Shown in pieces: positions 1 through 6,446 of a stretch of 12,900 nt of DNA. Location of the stretch: NCBI GenBank assembly GCA_003224995.1, contig QIAI01000086.1:13097-25996 (forward strand). The letters are read 5' to 3'. The notes beneath the pieces are model-generated. The model saw nothing but the letters and a program-made list of their open reading frames with translations. It did no database searches and was not told where the DNA came from. The DNA is from Acidobacteriota bacterium. GTDB lineage: Bacteria; Acidobacteriota; Terriglobia; Terriglobales; Acidobacteriaceae. The position numbers were made by a program, and so were the translations under genes. The stretch's first letter is position 1; every line of letters starts with the position of its first letter.

Positions 1-1931
1 TGGCGACCGCAGTTGTATCGCACTTTTGGTTCAAAGCATTACCACTGCTGTTCACGCTGTATCTCAGCTGGAGTCCATGGCACTACAGCGGACAGAACTA
101 CGGCATCTTCATGATGTTCGCGCGTCGCGCTGGCGCCAAGCCCACCGATAACGTGCGACAAGCCATTTACGCGGCGTTCCTGCTGTCCTATGCGATCCTG
201 CTGCTGAATTTCCACACCGGCGCCTCCTCGGATGCCCTATTTCTGTCTTTGAATATTCCCGGCCTGGTCAGCTCCCAGTTGCTGATGATTCTGGGACTCG
301 CATTTGTGGCCTGCAGTACCTTCGGTATCTCGAGGATGATCGCGCAGGTCGGATGGCGTGCGATGGTGCCCTCTCTGACACTGTTCAGCACGCAGTTGCT
401 ATGGTTCCTTCTTCCTACGGTGCTCTCGTTGGGGGAAGGTTTTCGCATGCCGCAGAGCCGCTACAGCACGGGCGTGCTCGCGGTGATGCACTCGGCGCAA
501 TATCTCTGGATCACGAGCTATTACGCTCGACGTGAAGCCACGGAAGAACGCCAGAGCTGGCGTCCGCTGACCTATTTTGCAGTGCTGGTCCTGGGTGGCA
601 TCGCGCTGTTCATTCCTGCGCCCTGGATCGCCAGCCATGTATTTCATTTCGACTTCACGCGCAGCTTTCTGATCTTCACCGCGCTGGTCAACCTGCACCA
701 TTTCATACTGGACGGAGCCATCTGGAAACTACGCGACGGAAAAGTCGCAAGCCTGCTGCTGAATACGCAAGTACGCGTCTCGGAGGCAGCCACTGAGGCC
801 GGCAGCATGCTGGCGGCCGGCTGGAGATGGATGATCGGGTCTACCGCAGGCGCACGAGCGCTGCGCGTGAGCGCTGCGTTGGCTCTTTTGGCATGGGGCA
901 CTCTCGATCAGGTGCGCTATTACCTGGCGTTGCAGGAAGACAACCTGCCGGCCTTGCAGCGTGCCGCGGCACTGAATTCCTACGATTCGCCGCTCGAGAT
1001 GCGGCTAGCACATAAAGAACTCGATGCCGGAAAGCCGGCGTTGGCCGAGGCCGCGTGGAAGCGGGCCATGCAGGCCAATCCACTTGACCCTGCGCCGCGA
1101 AATGCACTGCTGCAGTATTTGACATCGAACAAGCGCTTTGGTGAGGCGTATGCGCTCACCCAAACCTCCATCGAACGCACTCCGCGCGATGCCCAGTTGC
1201 TGGTGAATCACGGGATCCTTGCTTTGCAGCTTGGTCATCCGGAGGAAGCTCTCCAGAGCTGGCAGCAGGCAGTTGCCTATGACCCTTCGCAGGCGGATGC
1301 GCATCTTTATCTTGCGGCGGAACTCGATCGCGAGGGCAAACCGGCGGATGCCGTGCCCCAGTACGCTGCTTTCCTTGAAATTGTGGCGCATCATGGCGCC
1401 GAAATGCGCCCTCCCGCTCCTAAGATGATCGGCGTGGCCCTCAAGCTAGCCGATTGCCAGGCGCGAGCCGGGCATCCCGACCAGGCTTTGCGCTCCTACG
1501 AACTGGCCCGCAGGATCGCCGCGCAAACCGGAGAAGGGAAGCTCGAAAGCTTTGCCAGCATCGGCGAGGCCGGTTTATGGGCGCGCAATGGCAAGCCAGA
1601 AGAGGCTTTGCGCCTTTACCAGCATGCTCTGCAGCTCGATGCCAGCATGGATGATCGTCATAGCGAAGCCGTCGACTGGTACAACTATGCGCTTTTTCTG
1701 AGAGACGCCGGATTTCCTCCACGACTCTCGTTTGCCAGTCTGCTGAAGTCTGAAGAGCTGATGAAATTCGCTCCGGACAGCCCCGAAGCCAAATCATTTG
1801 CCAGGACCATGGCCGAATTCGAGAAGCCGCTGGGCAGCGAGGCCGCCCGCATCCGCAAAAATCCCGAGGACGCACTGCGCCAGGCGCTCACCCTGGTGCG
1901 GCCATCGATCAGACTGAAGCTCAACGACTAA
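1..1931 (+). CDS. Polytopic membrane protein with C-terminal TPR repeats (5' end outside window)
   Basis: The frame is open from base 3, so the first in-window ATG at 111 is internal; about 642 residues are visible. The first ~310 visible residues hold roughly seven or eight hydrophobic segments. The rest is soluble and helical, with about five or six TPR-like units (for example the stretch around GHPEEALQSWQQAVAYDPSQ and a later GKPEEALRLYQHALQLDAS). In the membrane part, histidines sit in or next to hydrophobic segments: SPWHYSGQNYG (H27 of the visible part), VMHSAQYLWITSYY (H163) and NLHHFILDGAIWKLR (H232, H233, with D237 and W241). These look like family signatures and could bind metal or haem, but that is inference. 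The TPR part probably mediates protein contacts; its side of the membrane is not clear. I do not recognise a named family. A gap of 131 nt follows before the next gene. Confidence 0.85.
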   Translation, partial: ATAVVSHFWFKALPLLFTLYLSWSPWHYSGQNYGIFMMFARRAGAKPTDNVRQAIYAAFLLSYAILLLNFHTGASSDALFLSLNIPGLVSSQLLMILGLAFVACSTFGISRMIAQVGWRAMVPSLTLFSTQLLWFLLPTVLSLGEGFRMPQSRYSTGVLAVMHSAQYLWITSYYARREATEERQSWRPLTYFAVLVLGGIALFIPAPWIASHVFHFDFTRSFLIFTALVNLHHFILDGAIWKLRDGKVASLLLNTQVRVSEAATEAGSMLAAGWRWMIGSTAGARALRVSAALALLAWGTLDQVRYYLALQEDNLPALQRAAALNSYDSPLEMRLAHKELDAGKPALAEAAWKRAMQANPLDPAPRNALLQYLTSNKRFGEAYALTQTSIERTPRDAQLLVNHGILALQLGHPEEALQSWQQAVAYDPSQADAHLYLAAELDREGKPADAVPQYAAFLEIVAHHGAEMRPPAPKMIGVALKLADCQARAGHPDQALRSYELARRIAAQTGEGKLESFASIGEAGLWARNGKPEEALRLYQHALQLDASMDDRHSEAVDWYNYALFLRDAGFPPRLSFASLLKSEELMKFAPDSPEAKSFARTMAEFEKPLGSEAARIRKNPEDALRQALTLVRPSIRLKLND

Positions 1932-1954
1932 ATCCAGTATCCTTCGGCGTTATG

Positions 1955-1969
1955 GCCGAGCCTCTCGGC
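1955..1969. other. Small perfect hairpin after the TPR membrane protein gene
   Basis: GCCGAG and CTCGGC form a perfect 6-bp stem with a 3-nt loop, 24 nt after the stop codon. No T-run follows, so it is at best a weak terminator or an mRNA-end stabiliser. Confidence 0.25.
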
Positions 1970-2062
1970 AGCATTGCGCTCGAAAGCCGGAGCCTGCTCA
2001 AGCTGAGCTCCAATCCCGCCGATAAATAGCTTGATAGGCCGTGTGCAGTTGAGGTTCGAGAT

Positions 2063-2551
2063 ATGGCGAACGAAGGCCGGCATTCGGAAGCATCATCGCC
2101 GCCCGGCGTAGGAACGACGCCTACATCGATCGAGTACTCGGTGCATGCCGAGGAGCGCTTGGTATATGTGAGGTTGGGCAAGGTTCTGAAAGCGGCGGAC
2201 GTCGAAAACTACGCTACCGCATTACGGCACGACCCTCAGTTTGACCCGGACTTTTCCGAGATTGCAGACTTGCGTGAAGTCGAGCAGGTGCAGATCACTC
2301 CGGCGGAAGCCATTAACCTGGCCGATCACGCCGACCCTTTCGCCATGAGTTCGCGGCGCGCCTTTATCACCGCCAGTGATCTCCAGGTCAGCTTTGCGCG
2401 CATGCATCAAATGCTGCGTAGGCCGTCGGACAACCTTCGCATCTTTGACACTCTGGAAAAAGCAAAAGACTGGGTGCGATCGCCGGAGCCGCCTCCTGCG
2501 CCAGGAAAGAGGGCGCGAATTCTACCCTTCATCCCGCGATGGTTCTCTTAA
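2063..2551 (+). CDS. STAS/SpoIIAA-like small protein
   Basis: This encodes 162 residues with no signal peptide or membrane helix, so it is probably cytoplasmic. Residues ~23-138 alternate strands and helices as in the SpoIIAA-like/STAS-like fold: a strand pair around SVHAEERLVYVRLGKVL, a helix, FSEIADLREVEQVQ, then a late helix and IFDTLEKAKDWV. Such proteins in soil bacteria are usually annotated hypothetical; partner binding or regulation is plausible but not shown here. The ends look disordered: a Ser/Pro-rich N-terminus and a Pro/Arg-rich tail (PEPPPAPGKRAR). The ATG start is supported by GAGG at 2051-2054, 8 nt upstream. The next gene is 75 nt downstream on the same strand. The fold call is by pattern only. 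Confidence 0.75.
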   Translation: MANEGRHSEASSPPGVGTTPTSIEYSVHAEERLVYVRLGKVLKAADVENYATALRHDPQFDPDFSEIADLREVEQVQITPAEAINLADHADPFAMSSRRAFITASDLQVSFARMHQMLRRPSDNLRIFDTLEKAKDWVRSPEPPPAPGKRARILPFIPRWFS

Positions 2552-2614
2552 CTGCCCCGTCCACTTTTTTGATTGCACCCTCGATCGGGCTCGAGTATTC
2601 CTACCAGACACGCC

Positions 2615-2620
2615 GGAAGG
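2615..2620 (+). promoter_or_regulatory. Shine-Dalgarno fixing the Clp_N protein start
   Basis: GGAAGG lies 6 nt before the ATG at 2627. This favours 2627 over the in-frame upstream start at 2573, whose extra residues do not resemble the family. Confidence 0.6.
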
Positions 2621-2626
2621 TGGCTC

Positions 2627-3085
2627 ATGTTTGAGCGATACACCGAAAAAGCTCGCCGCGTTATCTTGTTCGCGCGTTACGAGGCTGCGCAGTTCGGCCG
2701 GGAACTGATCGAGACCGAACATCTAGTCCTCGGTTTGCTGCGCGAGGACAAAGCCCTGGCAAGGCGTTTCCTCCAGGGCAACACAATCGAAACCCTTCGT
2801 CCGGAGATCGAACAGCAAACCACCCTCCGCGGGAAAGTCTCCACCTCCATCGACCTGCCGCTCAGTGACGAGTCCAAGCGTGTGCTGGCTTACTCGGCCG
2901 AGGAAGCGGAACGTCTCAACCACAATCACATCGGCACCGAACATCTGCTCCTGGGTGTGTTGCGAGAAGAGAAGTGCTTTGGCGCTCGTCTGCTGAATGC
3001 TCGTGGGGTTACCCTGGAGAAAACACCGGGTCCTTCGACTGCGTTCTCCTTGCGCCTCACTTCGCTCAGGATGACAAACTGCTAA
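2627..3085 (+). CDS. Stand-alone Clp N-terminal (ClpC-type) domain protein with a repeat-derived tail
   Basis: This encodes 152 residues starting MFERYTEKARRVILFARYEA, a classic ClpC N-domain opening. Two Clp_N repeats are visible: residues ~4-50 with IETEHLVLGLLRED, and ~79-128 with IGTEHLLLGVLREEKC. In ClpC this domain binds substrates or adaptors such as McsB/MecA. Here no AAA+ ATPase module follows, so the protein is an isolated N-domain and may act as an adaptor or decoy (inference). The family-like sequence stops at LLNARGVTLEK (residue 132). From residue 135 (base 3029) the reading frame runs through an interspersed repeat also found in the spacer at 4221-4301. The tail PSTAFSLRLTSLRMTNC is therefore not native, and the original C-terminus has been lost or replaced. 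The start is chosen by GGAAGG 6 nt upstream. Confidence 0.85.
   Translation: MFERYTEKARRVILFARYEAAQFGRELIETEHLVLGLLREDKALARRFLQGNTIETLRPEIEQQTTLRGKVSTSIDLPLSDESKRVLAYSAEEAERLNHNHIGTEHLLLGVLREEKCFGARLLNARGVTLEKTPGPSTAFSLRLTSLRMTNC
3029..3077. repeat. Interspersed palindromic repeat, long copy, inside the 3' end of the Clp_N gene
   Basis: It begins GGTCCTTCGACTGCG and ends CTTCGCTCAGGATGACAA. It shares the outer arms (GGTCCTTCG ... CTCAGGATGACAA) with the copies at 4221 and 4266 but has a longer centre. The complementary strand reads CATCCTGAGCGAAG and translates as HPERSEAQGERSRRT, a peptide I recall as a common spurious product of this repeat class. Confidence 0.7.
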
Positions 3086-3156
3086 CCAACGACAGGTCTG
3101 GATGCCTGTGCTAGTTTGGGCAGTTGATTTAGGCCTGACTGGAATTAGGAGCATTC

Positions 3157-4125
3157 ATGAAAGCGGCCATCATTCATGAGTTCGGGGGACCGGACGTTCT
3201 TCGCTACGAAGAGATTCCCGATCCAAAGCCTCGTAAGGACCAGGTATTGGTGCGGGTGAGAGCCTGCGCGTTGAACCATCTCGACTTGTGGGTGCGCAAA
3301 GGGCTCCCGGGCGTGAAGTTGCCGCATATTCTGGGCAGCGACATTTCCGGGGAAATTGTCGAAGTGGGCGAGTATGTTAAGGGTTTTCAGGCGGGGCAAC
3401 GCGTTCTGATTGCTCCGATGCATTTCTGCAATCACTGCGAGCAGTGTCTGGCGGGCCGGCAGAATCTTTGCCGGGAGTTTACCGTGCTGGGGAACGCGAT
3501 CGATGGAGGAAACTGTGAGCTGATTGCCGTGCCTGAAGCCAACGTCATTCCCATTCCTGACAACCTCGGATTCAACGAAGCGGCGAGCGTTCCTCTGGTT
3601 TTTCTCACGGCGTTTCATATGTTGACGGGGAGAGCTGCCATTCGCCCGGGACAAACTGTGCTCGTGCTGGGCGCAAACTCGGGAGTAGGTATCGCCGCCA
3701 TTCAGATTGCCAAGCTGTTCAACGCCACGGTCATCGCCACGGCGGGCGACGACCGTAAGACCGCCAAGGCCGAAGCGCGCAAAATCACGAATAAGGCTGG
3801 GGTGGACATTGTGGTGGAGCACGTGGGCGCGGCTACCTGGAACGAGAGCATGAAAGCACTCAAGCCAGGAGGCACGCTGGTGACCTGCGGGGCTACCTCA
3901 GGACCGACCGTGAGCTTCGACCTGCGCTTCTTTTTCGCTCGACAACTGGCGCTGCTCGGGTCTTATATGGGGACCATGGGCGAATTGCACGAGGTCTTGA
4001 AGCTTGTGTTCCAGGGGAAACTGAAACCGGTAGTGGACAGCACGTTTCCTTTGCGCGAGGTCCGCGCGGCGCACGAGTATCTGGAAGGCAGCAAGATGTT
4101 CGGCAAGGTCGTGCTGAATCCCTAG
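3157..4125 (+). CDS. Zinc-binding MDR alcohol dehydrogenase/quinone oxidoreductase family protein, with an apparent internal deletion
   Basis: This is a medium-chain dehydrogenase/reductase that would use NAD(P)H on an alcohol, aldehyde or quinone-like substrate in the cytoplasm; the substrate is not predictable. The N-terminal GroES-like domain (~1-125) carries the structural zinc ligands C91, C94, C97 and C105. The catalytic-zinc cysteine seen in classical ADHs is replaced in ALNHLDLWVRKG, as in the related subfamily. The nucleotide-binding glycines are in LGANSGVG (172, 176, 178). Length is 322, against about 340 usual. After VIATAGDDRKTAKA (residue 205) the protein jumps to EARKITNKAGVDIVVEHVG, so the expected ...ELGADxVINY... 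helix end and strand are missing. The C-terminus (GSYMGTMGELHEVLKLVFQGKL) is typical. The start is supported by AGGAG at 3147-3151, 5 nt upstream. The enzyme may be inactive. Confidence 0.9.
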   Translation: MKAAIIHEFGGPDVLRYEEIPDPKPRKDQVLVRVRACALNHLDLWVRKGLPGVKLPHILGSDISGEIVEVGEYVKGFQAGQRVLIAPMHFCNHCEQCLAGRQNLCREFTVLGNAIDGGNCELIAVPEANVIPIPDNLGFNEAASVPLVFLTAFHMLTGRAAIRPGQTVLVLGANSGVGIAAIQIAKLFNATVIATAGDDRKTAKAEARKITNKAGVDIVVEHVGAATWNESMKALKPGGTLVTCGATSGPTVSFDLRFFFARQLALLGSYMGTMGELHEVLKLVFQGKLKPVVDSTFPLREVRAAHEYLEGSKMFGKVVLNP

Positions 4126-4152
4126 CGGGTGAAGTTGGCTGAAAGTCTTAAA

Positions 4153-4193
4153 TCGCGGAGGGCGCGGAGGAAATCTCGGAGAGCGCGGAGAAA
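4153..4193. repeat. Two imperfect tandem copies of a 'CGCGGAG'-rich unit
   Basis: Unit 1 (4153-4173) reads TCGCGGAGGGCGCGG plus AGGAAA; unit 2 (4174-4193) reads TCTCGGAGAGCGCGG plus AGAAA. Each unit also has an internal GCGGAG/CGGAG repetition. I recall this motif as a frequent intergenic repeat in Acidobacteriota, but copy number cannot be tested here. Confidence 0.55.
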
Positions 4194-4220
4194 GGCTTAG
4201 CCGCGATCTTCGCGTTAGAA

Positions 4221-4257
4221 ACAGCAAGGTCCTTCGCTTCGCGAAGGATGACAAGCA
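4221..4257. repeat. Interspersed palindromic repeat, copy A
   Basis: It contains CCTTCGC-TTC-GCGAAGG, a perfect 7-bp hairpin at 4231-4247 that extends by one T-A pair. The flanks ACAGCAAGG and ATGACAAGCA are shared with copy B 45 nt downstream. The hairpin could form in RNA from either strand. Confidence 0.7.
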
Positions 4258-4265
4258 ATTCGAAA

Positions 4266-4301
4266 ACAGCAGGTCCTTCGCTTTGCTCAGGATGACAAGC
4301 A
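4266..4301. repeat. Interspersed palindromic repeat, copy B
   Basis: It reads ACAGCAGGTCCTTCG then CTTTGCTCAGGATGACAAGCA. It differs from copy A by one length change and a few substitutions at the hairpin centre, so its stem has two mismatches. A shorter related piece, CCTTCGACAGGCTGG, lies at 4323-4337. Confidence 0.7.
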
Positions 4302-4343
4302 GTAGACAACGGCTGCTCGCGGGCCTTCGACAGGCTGGTGGTT

Positions 4344-4349
4344 TAAAAT
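4344..4349 (+). promoter_or_regulatory. -10-like box 6 nt before nuoB (possible leaderless start)
   Basis: TAAAAT (within TTTAAAAT) ends 6 nt before the nuoB ATG, which puts the expected transcription start at or next to the A of the ATG. No convincing -35 is seen and no Shine-Dalgarno precedes the ATG. Confidence 0.35.
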
Positions 4350-4355
4350 AGAGCT

Positions 4356-4916
4356 ATGAACGGCGAACTGAATTTCGGCCCATACGTGACCACTGAGAAC
4401 GGCAAGAAGGTCGTCAAGGACCTGACCTACGGCAATCCCACGCCGGAGGGCGTGGTCCTGACAACTCTGGACTCGGCCGTCAACTGGATGCGCAAGAATT
4501 CTATCTGGCCCATGACGTTCGGGTTGGCCTGCTGTGCCATCGAGATGATGTCGATGGGCGCTTCGCGTTTCGACATTGCACGCTTTGGCGCGGAAGTGTT
4601 TCGCCCCTCTCCTCGGCAATCGGATCTGATCATTATCGCGGGCCGCGTCTCGAATAAAATGGCGCCCGTGATCCGCCTACTGTGGGAGCAGATGCCAGAA
4701 CCCAAGTGGGTCATCTCCATGGGCGCGTGCGCGACCTCTGGCGGCGTGTTTAACAATTACGCTCTAGTGCAGAGCGTGAACCAGGTGATCCCGGTGGACG
4801 TGTACGTGCCGGGCTGCCCGCCGCGACCCGAACAGCTGATCTACGCGATCACGTTGTTGCAGGAAAAGATCCAGAACTCGCGGGGCACGGTGCGCGAGGC
4901 GCTCAACCTGTCCTGA
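4356..4916 (+). CDS. nuoB: NADH-quinone oxidoreductase subunit B (complex I, NuoB/PSST)
   Basis: This is the complex I peripheral-arm subunit that holds the terminal [4Fe-4S] cluster N2 and passes electrons to quinone at the membrane interface. It has 186 residues, a normal length. The four cluster ligands are present: the adjacent pair C59-C60 in TFGLACCAIEMM, C125 in SMGACATSGG and C154 in YVPGCPPRPE. The motifs SRFDIARFGAEVFRPSPRQ and EPKWVISMGAC are typical. It stands alone: no nuoA, nuoC or nuoD lies on either side in the window, so it is either a dispersed member of a split nuo set or a second copy. Its stop is only 13 nt from the convergent stop of the TonB-domain gene. The ATG has no clear ribosome-binding site but has a -10-like TAAAAT 6 nt upstream. 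Confidence 0.97.
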   Translation: MNGELNFGPYVTTENGKKVVKDLTYGNPTPEGVVLTTLDSAVNWMRKNSIWPMTFGLACCAIEMMSMGASRFDIARFGAEVFRPSPRQSDLIIIAGRVSNKMAPVIRLLWEQMPEPKWVISMGACATSGGVFNNYALVQSVNQVIPVDVYVPGCPPRPEQLIYAITLLQEKIQNSRGTVREALNLS

Positions 4917-4929
4917 GTTGGCGAAATCC

Positions 4930-5442
4930 CTAAGGCAGCTTGAACTGAATGGTGATCTGGTTGTGCATCGCGACCGGCTTGCCGTTCAGTTGGAAGGGTT
5001 CGTAGCGCCAGCGCTTCACGGCTTGGGCTGCTGCCTTGGCAAGCAAAGGCGGGCCACTGGTGACCTCCACTGTGCGCACGTTGCCGTCTTCTCCCACTAA
5101 CGCATCCAGAACGACGGCCCCTTCTACGCGCTGCACCCGGGCCTCGGAAGGGTACACAGGATCGACTTTACGACTCAGGCGTCCGCCCGTGACACCCTGA
5201 GAAACAGGAACCGCGACAAAGGGGAACACCGGTTGAGGATTCGCCACGGATTGCGGAACCGCCGCCGCACCACCCTGCATCTGGGAAATCATTTCCGACG
5301 GATCCGGCGCTGGGACATCCAGACTGGCTTCGGTCGTCAGGCCAGAGGAAGGCGCGGGTGCAACCGTGCGGGCTGACTCAGTTTGGGAAGAGCGGGCCGG
5401 GGCGCCGCGCTGAGTCACGATCGAGGTTGAGGCTTTCTGCAC
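4930..5442 (-). CDS. TonB C-terminal domain fragment, 3' half of a frameshifted GAF-TM-TonB gene
   Basis: This encodes 170 residues from a GTG at 5442, but the frame is open up to a TGA at 5536-5538 and is really the continuation of the upstream GAF gene. Residues ~1-85 are a Pro/Ala/Ser-rich linker as expected in the periplasm. Residues ~88-170 form a TonB C-terminal domain: SRKVDPVYPSEARVQRVEG, LVGEDGNVRTVEVTSG, then AVKRWRYEPFQLNGKP and a final strand ITIQFKLP. TonB domains contact the TonB box and plug of outer-membrane transporters. The fragment alone has no membrane anchor and no Shine-Dalgarno before the GTG, so it is unlikely to be an independent gene. Restoring one base near 5522-5525 joins the frames as ...AFPPPDASRNTGTIALAR... 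and yields a single ~480-residue protein. It contains no cysteine. Confidence 0.85.
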   Translation of the reverse strand: MQKASTSIVTQRGAPARSSQTESARTVAPAPSSGLTTEASLDVPAPDPSEMISQMQGGAAAVPQSVANPQPVFPFVAVPVSQGVTGGRLSRKVDPVYPSEARVQRVEGAVVLDALVGEDGNVRTVEVTSGPPLLAKAAAQAVKRWRYEPFQLNGKPVAMHNQITIQFKLP

Positions 5443-6371
5443 GACATCGCGCGCACCCAGGTCGGCCCCAGGCTTTGCGGGGCGAGCGAGAGCGATCGTA
5501 CCGGTATTCCGGCTCGCATCCGGGGTGGAAACGCGTCATTGCTGGCCGCGTGTACCGCTTGCGCGCCTCGGTTTCCGCCGCGAGACCGACTGAACATCCA
5601 TCCGAAAAGTCCGAGAACGAGGAGCAGCACCGCTGCCGCCATCAGCCGATAGGGCTGGCCTTCCTCGCCCCGCATGCGGGCAGGCAAGAGGCTGAGTGGA
5701 TCGCGCAGGATCGCTGCGCGCCATGCCGATATTTCTGGTCGGGGCCGGGCTTCGGCTTCCGGCAATTCTTCCCTGGGCGTCGCTGGAAGCGGAGTCACTG
5801 ACTTCGAGCGGCCCATCACAGCGATTTTTGCCAGCTTTTTCAGCAGCGTGATGTGCGCATCGGAGAATGCGTTGGGACGGTCCGAAAACACTTCCAGAAT
5901 TCCAATCACGCCCTGCCCACCACGCAACGGAACAGCTGCGAGGGAGCGAATGCCCATCTCCTGGCAGACTTCGGGATCGACCCGCGAATCGATGAGGGTG
6001 TCATTACAGCGTTGCGAGCGGCCGCTGCGCAAACATTCTCCCGATACCCCGGAGTCGACGTCCACCTTCGCACCAAGGGGAGGAGCGGTATCTCCGGAGC
6101 GCGCACGGCAAATCACAACACCTTGGCTCCAGAGCGCGAGGGCCGCACCGGTGGCATCAGTGAAGAAGCGCGCGGCGTGAGTCGCCTCGGAAAGAATGCT
6201 GCTGAGATCCATGCGCCCGGCGGCGGCATCTTCCCGCAAACGATCGATCAGCAGGTAATCGTCGGAAGAAGGCGTTTTGCCGGGAAGGGATTTTGCTTCG
6301 TCTTCAGGCCGTGAGGAAACTCCAGAATCCGGGGGACCTGGGGAGGGAGGCCTAACCCAAGGATCTGCCAT
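5415..6371 (-). CDS. GAF domain plus transmembrane helix, 5' half of a frameshifted GAF-TM-TonB gene
   Basis: Numbering is from ATG 6371. Residues ~1-45 are Pro/Ser/Asp-rich. A GAF domain spans ~56-184: DATGAALALWSQGVVICRAR, SGVSGECLRSGRSQRCNDT, then GIRSLAAVPLRGGQGVIGIL and NAFSDAHITLLKKLAKIA. A single hydrophobic helix (LMAAAVLLLVLGLFGWMF) lies at ~243-261, followed by a positive stretch. GAF domains bind small ligands or sense redox or cyclic nucleotides; the ligand here is unknown. After the helix the frame enters an out-of-frame tail (PRMRAGIPVRSLSL...) and stops at 5415, while the -1 frame continues into a TonB domain. Intended topology would be a cytoplasmic GAF, one helix and a periplasmic TonB domain. 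The start at 6371 is chosen over 6458 because AGGAG (6383-6379) lies 7 nt upstream and the predicted transcription start (~6440) is downstream of 6458. Confidence 0.82.
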   Translation of the reverse strand: MADPWVRPPSPGPPDSGVSSRPEDEAKSLPGKTPSSDDYLLIDRLREDAAAGRMDLSSILSEATHAARFFTDATGAALALWSQGVVICRARSGDTAPPLGAKVDVDSGVSGECLRSGRSQRCNDTLIDSRVDPEVCQEMGIRSLAAVPLRGGQGVIGILEVFSDRPNAFSDAHITLLKKLAKIAVMGRSKSVTPLPATPREELPEAEARPRPEISAWRAAILRDPLSLLPARMRGEEGQPYRLMAAAVLLLVLGLFGWMFSRSRGGNRGAQAVHAASNDAFPPRMRAGIPVRSLSLAPQSLGPTWVRAMSCRKPQPRS

Positions 6372-6378
6372 GCGCAAA

Positions 6379-6383
6379 CTCCT
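6379..6383 (-). promoter_or_regulatory. Shine-Dalgarno deciding the GAF-TonB start
   Basis: AGGAG on the minus strand, 7 nt before ATG 6371 (protein start MADPWVRPPSPG). This is the best ribosome-binding site for the gene and excludes the longer reading frame from 6458. Confidence 0.65.
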
Positions 6384-6446
6384 AAGCGAACGGCCAGAGT
6401 GAATGAGTCGAAGTGCAACTGCCGTCGGGAAAAAGCTACTCTCGCG

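Larger units (their letters stand above)
4126..4355. other. Repeat-filled intergenic spacer
   Basis: This 230-nt gap between the dehydrogenase and nuoB holds two diverged GC-rich tandem units (4153-4193), two copies of a ~36-nt palindromic repeat (4221-4301), a partial third copy (about 4323-4337), and a -10-like box for nuoB (4344-4349). I see no gene in it. Confidence 0.7.

Noticed and set aside
3092..3109. Terminator after the Clp_N gene (ACAGG/CCTGT hairpin)
   Set aside because: The stem is only 5 bp with an 8-nt loop and no T-run; this is within chance expectation.
3145..3822. Long minus-strand reading frame (225 codons) opposite the dehydrogenase
   Set aside because: It is antisense to a clearly conserved enzyme and has a low-complexity, His/Arg-rich, family-less translation; it is a shadow frame.
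2063..4125. STAS-like, Clp_N and dehydrogenase genes as a stress operon
   Set aside because: Gaps of 71-75 nt, individual Shine-Dalgarno sites and unrelated functions give no positive evidence for one transcript or pathway.
4221..4301. CRISPR-like array
   Set aside because: There are only two full copies, which are internally palindromic and diverged, with an 8-nt gap instead of a spacer, and no cas genes.
5436..5535. Programmed -1 ribosomal frameshift joining GAF and TonB halves
   Set aside because: The direction (-1) fits, but no classical X-XXY-YYZ slippery heptamer is present at the CCACCCCGG site, and I see no obvious strong downstream structure. A missing C is simpler.
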